Shown in pieces: positions 33,064 through 33,169 of a stretch of 33,169 bases of DNA. Each line of letters begins with the position of its first letter. Position 1 is the stretch's first letter. Position numbers and translations under genes: made by a program. The notes under the pieces were generated by a model that had not been told where the DNA came from, made no database searches, and saw nothing but the letters and a program-made list of their open reading frames with translations. Source of the stretch: Bacteriovorax stolpii (lineage in GTDB: Bacteria; Bdellovibrionota; UBA1018); NCBI GenBank assembly GCA_945860415.1, contig CAMAQA010000029.1, positions 1-33,169 on the forward strand, read 5' to 3'.

Positions 33064-33169
33064 GACATAGGAATAAGACTAGGAATATGACTAGTAATAA
33101 GCGGGAACAAATCGAGGTGATGACCTCCAAGGAACGACGCCGGCGGTGGGCTCCTGCCGAGAAAAAGCA
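33022..33169 (+). mobile_element. Left end of an insertion sequence (IS3-like), continuing past the window
   Basis: At 33022 the composition rises from A+T-rich to GC-rich. The sequence begins TGTAGTAGCCCCGC, with the 5'-TG typical of IS3-family ends, and 65 bases later a transposase OrfA starts. The right end and any target duplication are outside the window. The exact left end is inferred from the TG and the composition change only. Confidence 0.6.
33087..33169 (+). CDS. Transposase OrfA, N-terminal fragment (cut by window edge)
   Basis: ATG 33087 opens a frame reading MTSNKREQIEVMTSKERRRR followed by WAPAEKKA up to the edge. The basic stretch followed by W-x-P-x-E-K is the usual start of the helix-turn-helix OrfA of IS3-type (and similar IS66 OrfA) transposases, which binds the element ends. 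AGGA lies very close to the ATG. Only 27 complete codons are visible, so the family is probable rather than certain. Confidence 0.65.
   Translation, partial: MTSNKREQIEVMTSKERRRRWAPAEKK

Noticed and set aside
28864..33169. CRISPR array or second copy of the tRNA-Ser 3' end (attR)
   Set aside because: No regularly spaced repeats with unique spacers and no second TTCGAATCC...CTCTCC stretch were found by reading; the right end of the element must be outside the window.

Overview
The window is a GC-rich bacterial chromosome segment (about 1-28860) followed by a clearly more A+T-rich integrated element (28864 to the right edge). The makers are a full 14-gene respiratory complex I operon, separate nuoC and nuoD genes, a short NuoG that keeps the extra N7 cluster motif, and a long TPR protein with a GYF_2/DUF4339-like N-terminus. 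They fit a Gram-negative, deltaproteobacteria-like lineage (Bdellovibrionota/Oligoflexia or Myxococcota type). That placement is a guess with low confidence.

Layout. (1) 1-1266, minus strand: the N-terminal 422 codons of Mfd (transcription-repair coupling factor), running off the left edge. (2) 1348-10814, plus strand: ten tightly overlapping genes in the order A-B-D-H-I-J-K-L-M-N. They encode a divergent paralogue of complex I, called nuo1 here. (3) 10851-24316: a canonical nuoABCDEFGHIJKLMN operon (nuo2), starting 36 bases after nuo1 ends. (4) 24353-28722: a membrane-anchored TPR protein and serS, then tRNA-Ser(UGA) at 28774-28863. (5) 28864-33169: an element inserted at the 3' end of that tRNA. 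It carries a bidirectional terminator, candidate integrase arm sites, a tyrosine integrase, a membrane protein, a small Xre regulator, two small minus-strand genes, a replication-initiator-like HTH protein, and the left end of an insertion sequence that interrupts a small gene.

Main finding. nuo1 is intact as ten open frames with ATGA/TGATG/GTGA couplings, and it keeps every iron-sulfur cysteine in its NuoB and NuoI. By direct comparison with nuo2 in the same window, it has lost essentially every residue known to matter for proton pumping or quinone chemistry. NuoK Glu36 and Glu72 are both Gln. The NuoM and NuoN TM5 Glu are Ala and Gln. The antiporter Lys are Ser, Pro, Leu or Arg. NuoA Asp79/Glu81 are Ala/Pro. 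The NuoH acidic loop is neutral, and the NuoD quinone His and Tyr are both Pro. It also lacks NuoC, E, F and G. It looks like a conserved, charge-neutralised 'pseudo-complex I' that is probably co-transcribed with the working enzyme. Its function is unknown; a structural, assembly or supercomplex partner of the real complex I, or an electron-transfer membrane module that does not pump, are the ideas to test.

The canonical operon should oxidise NADH (E, F, G), pass electrons through the Fe-S chain (G, I, B) to quinone at the B/D/H interface, and drive protons through A, H, J, K, L, M and N.
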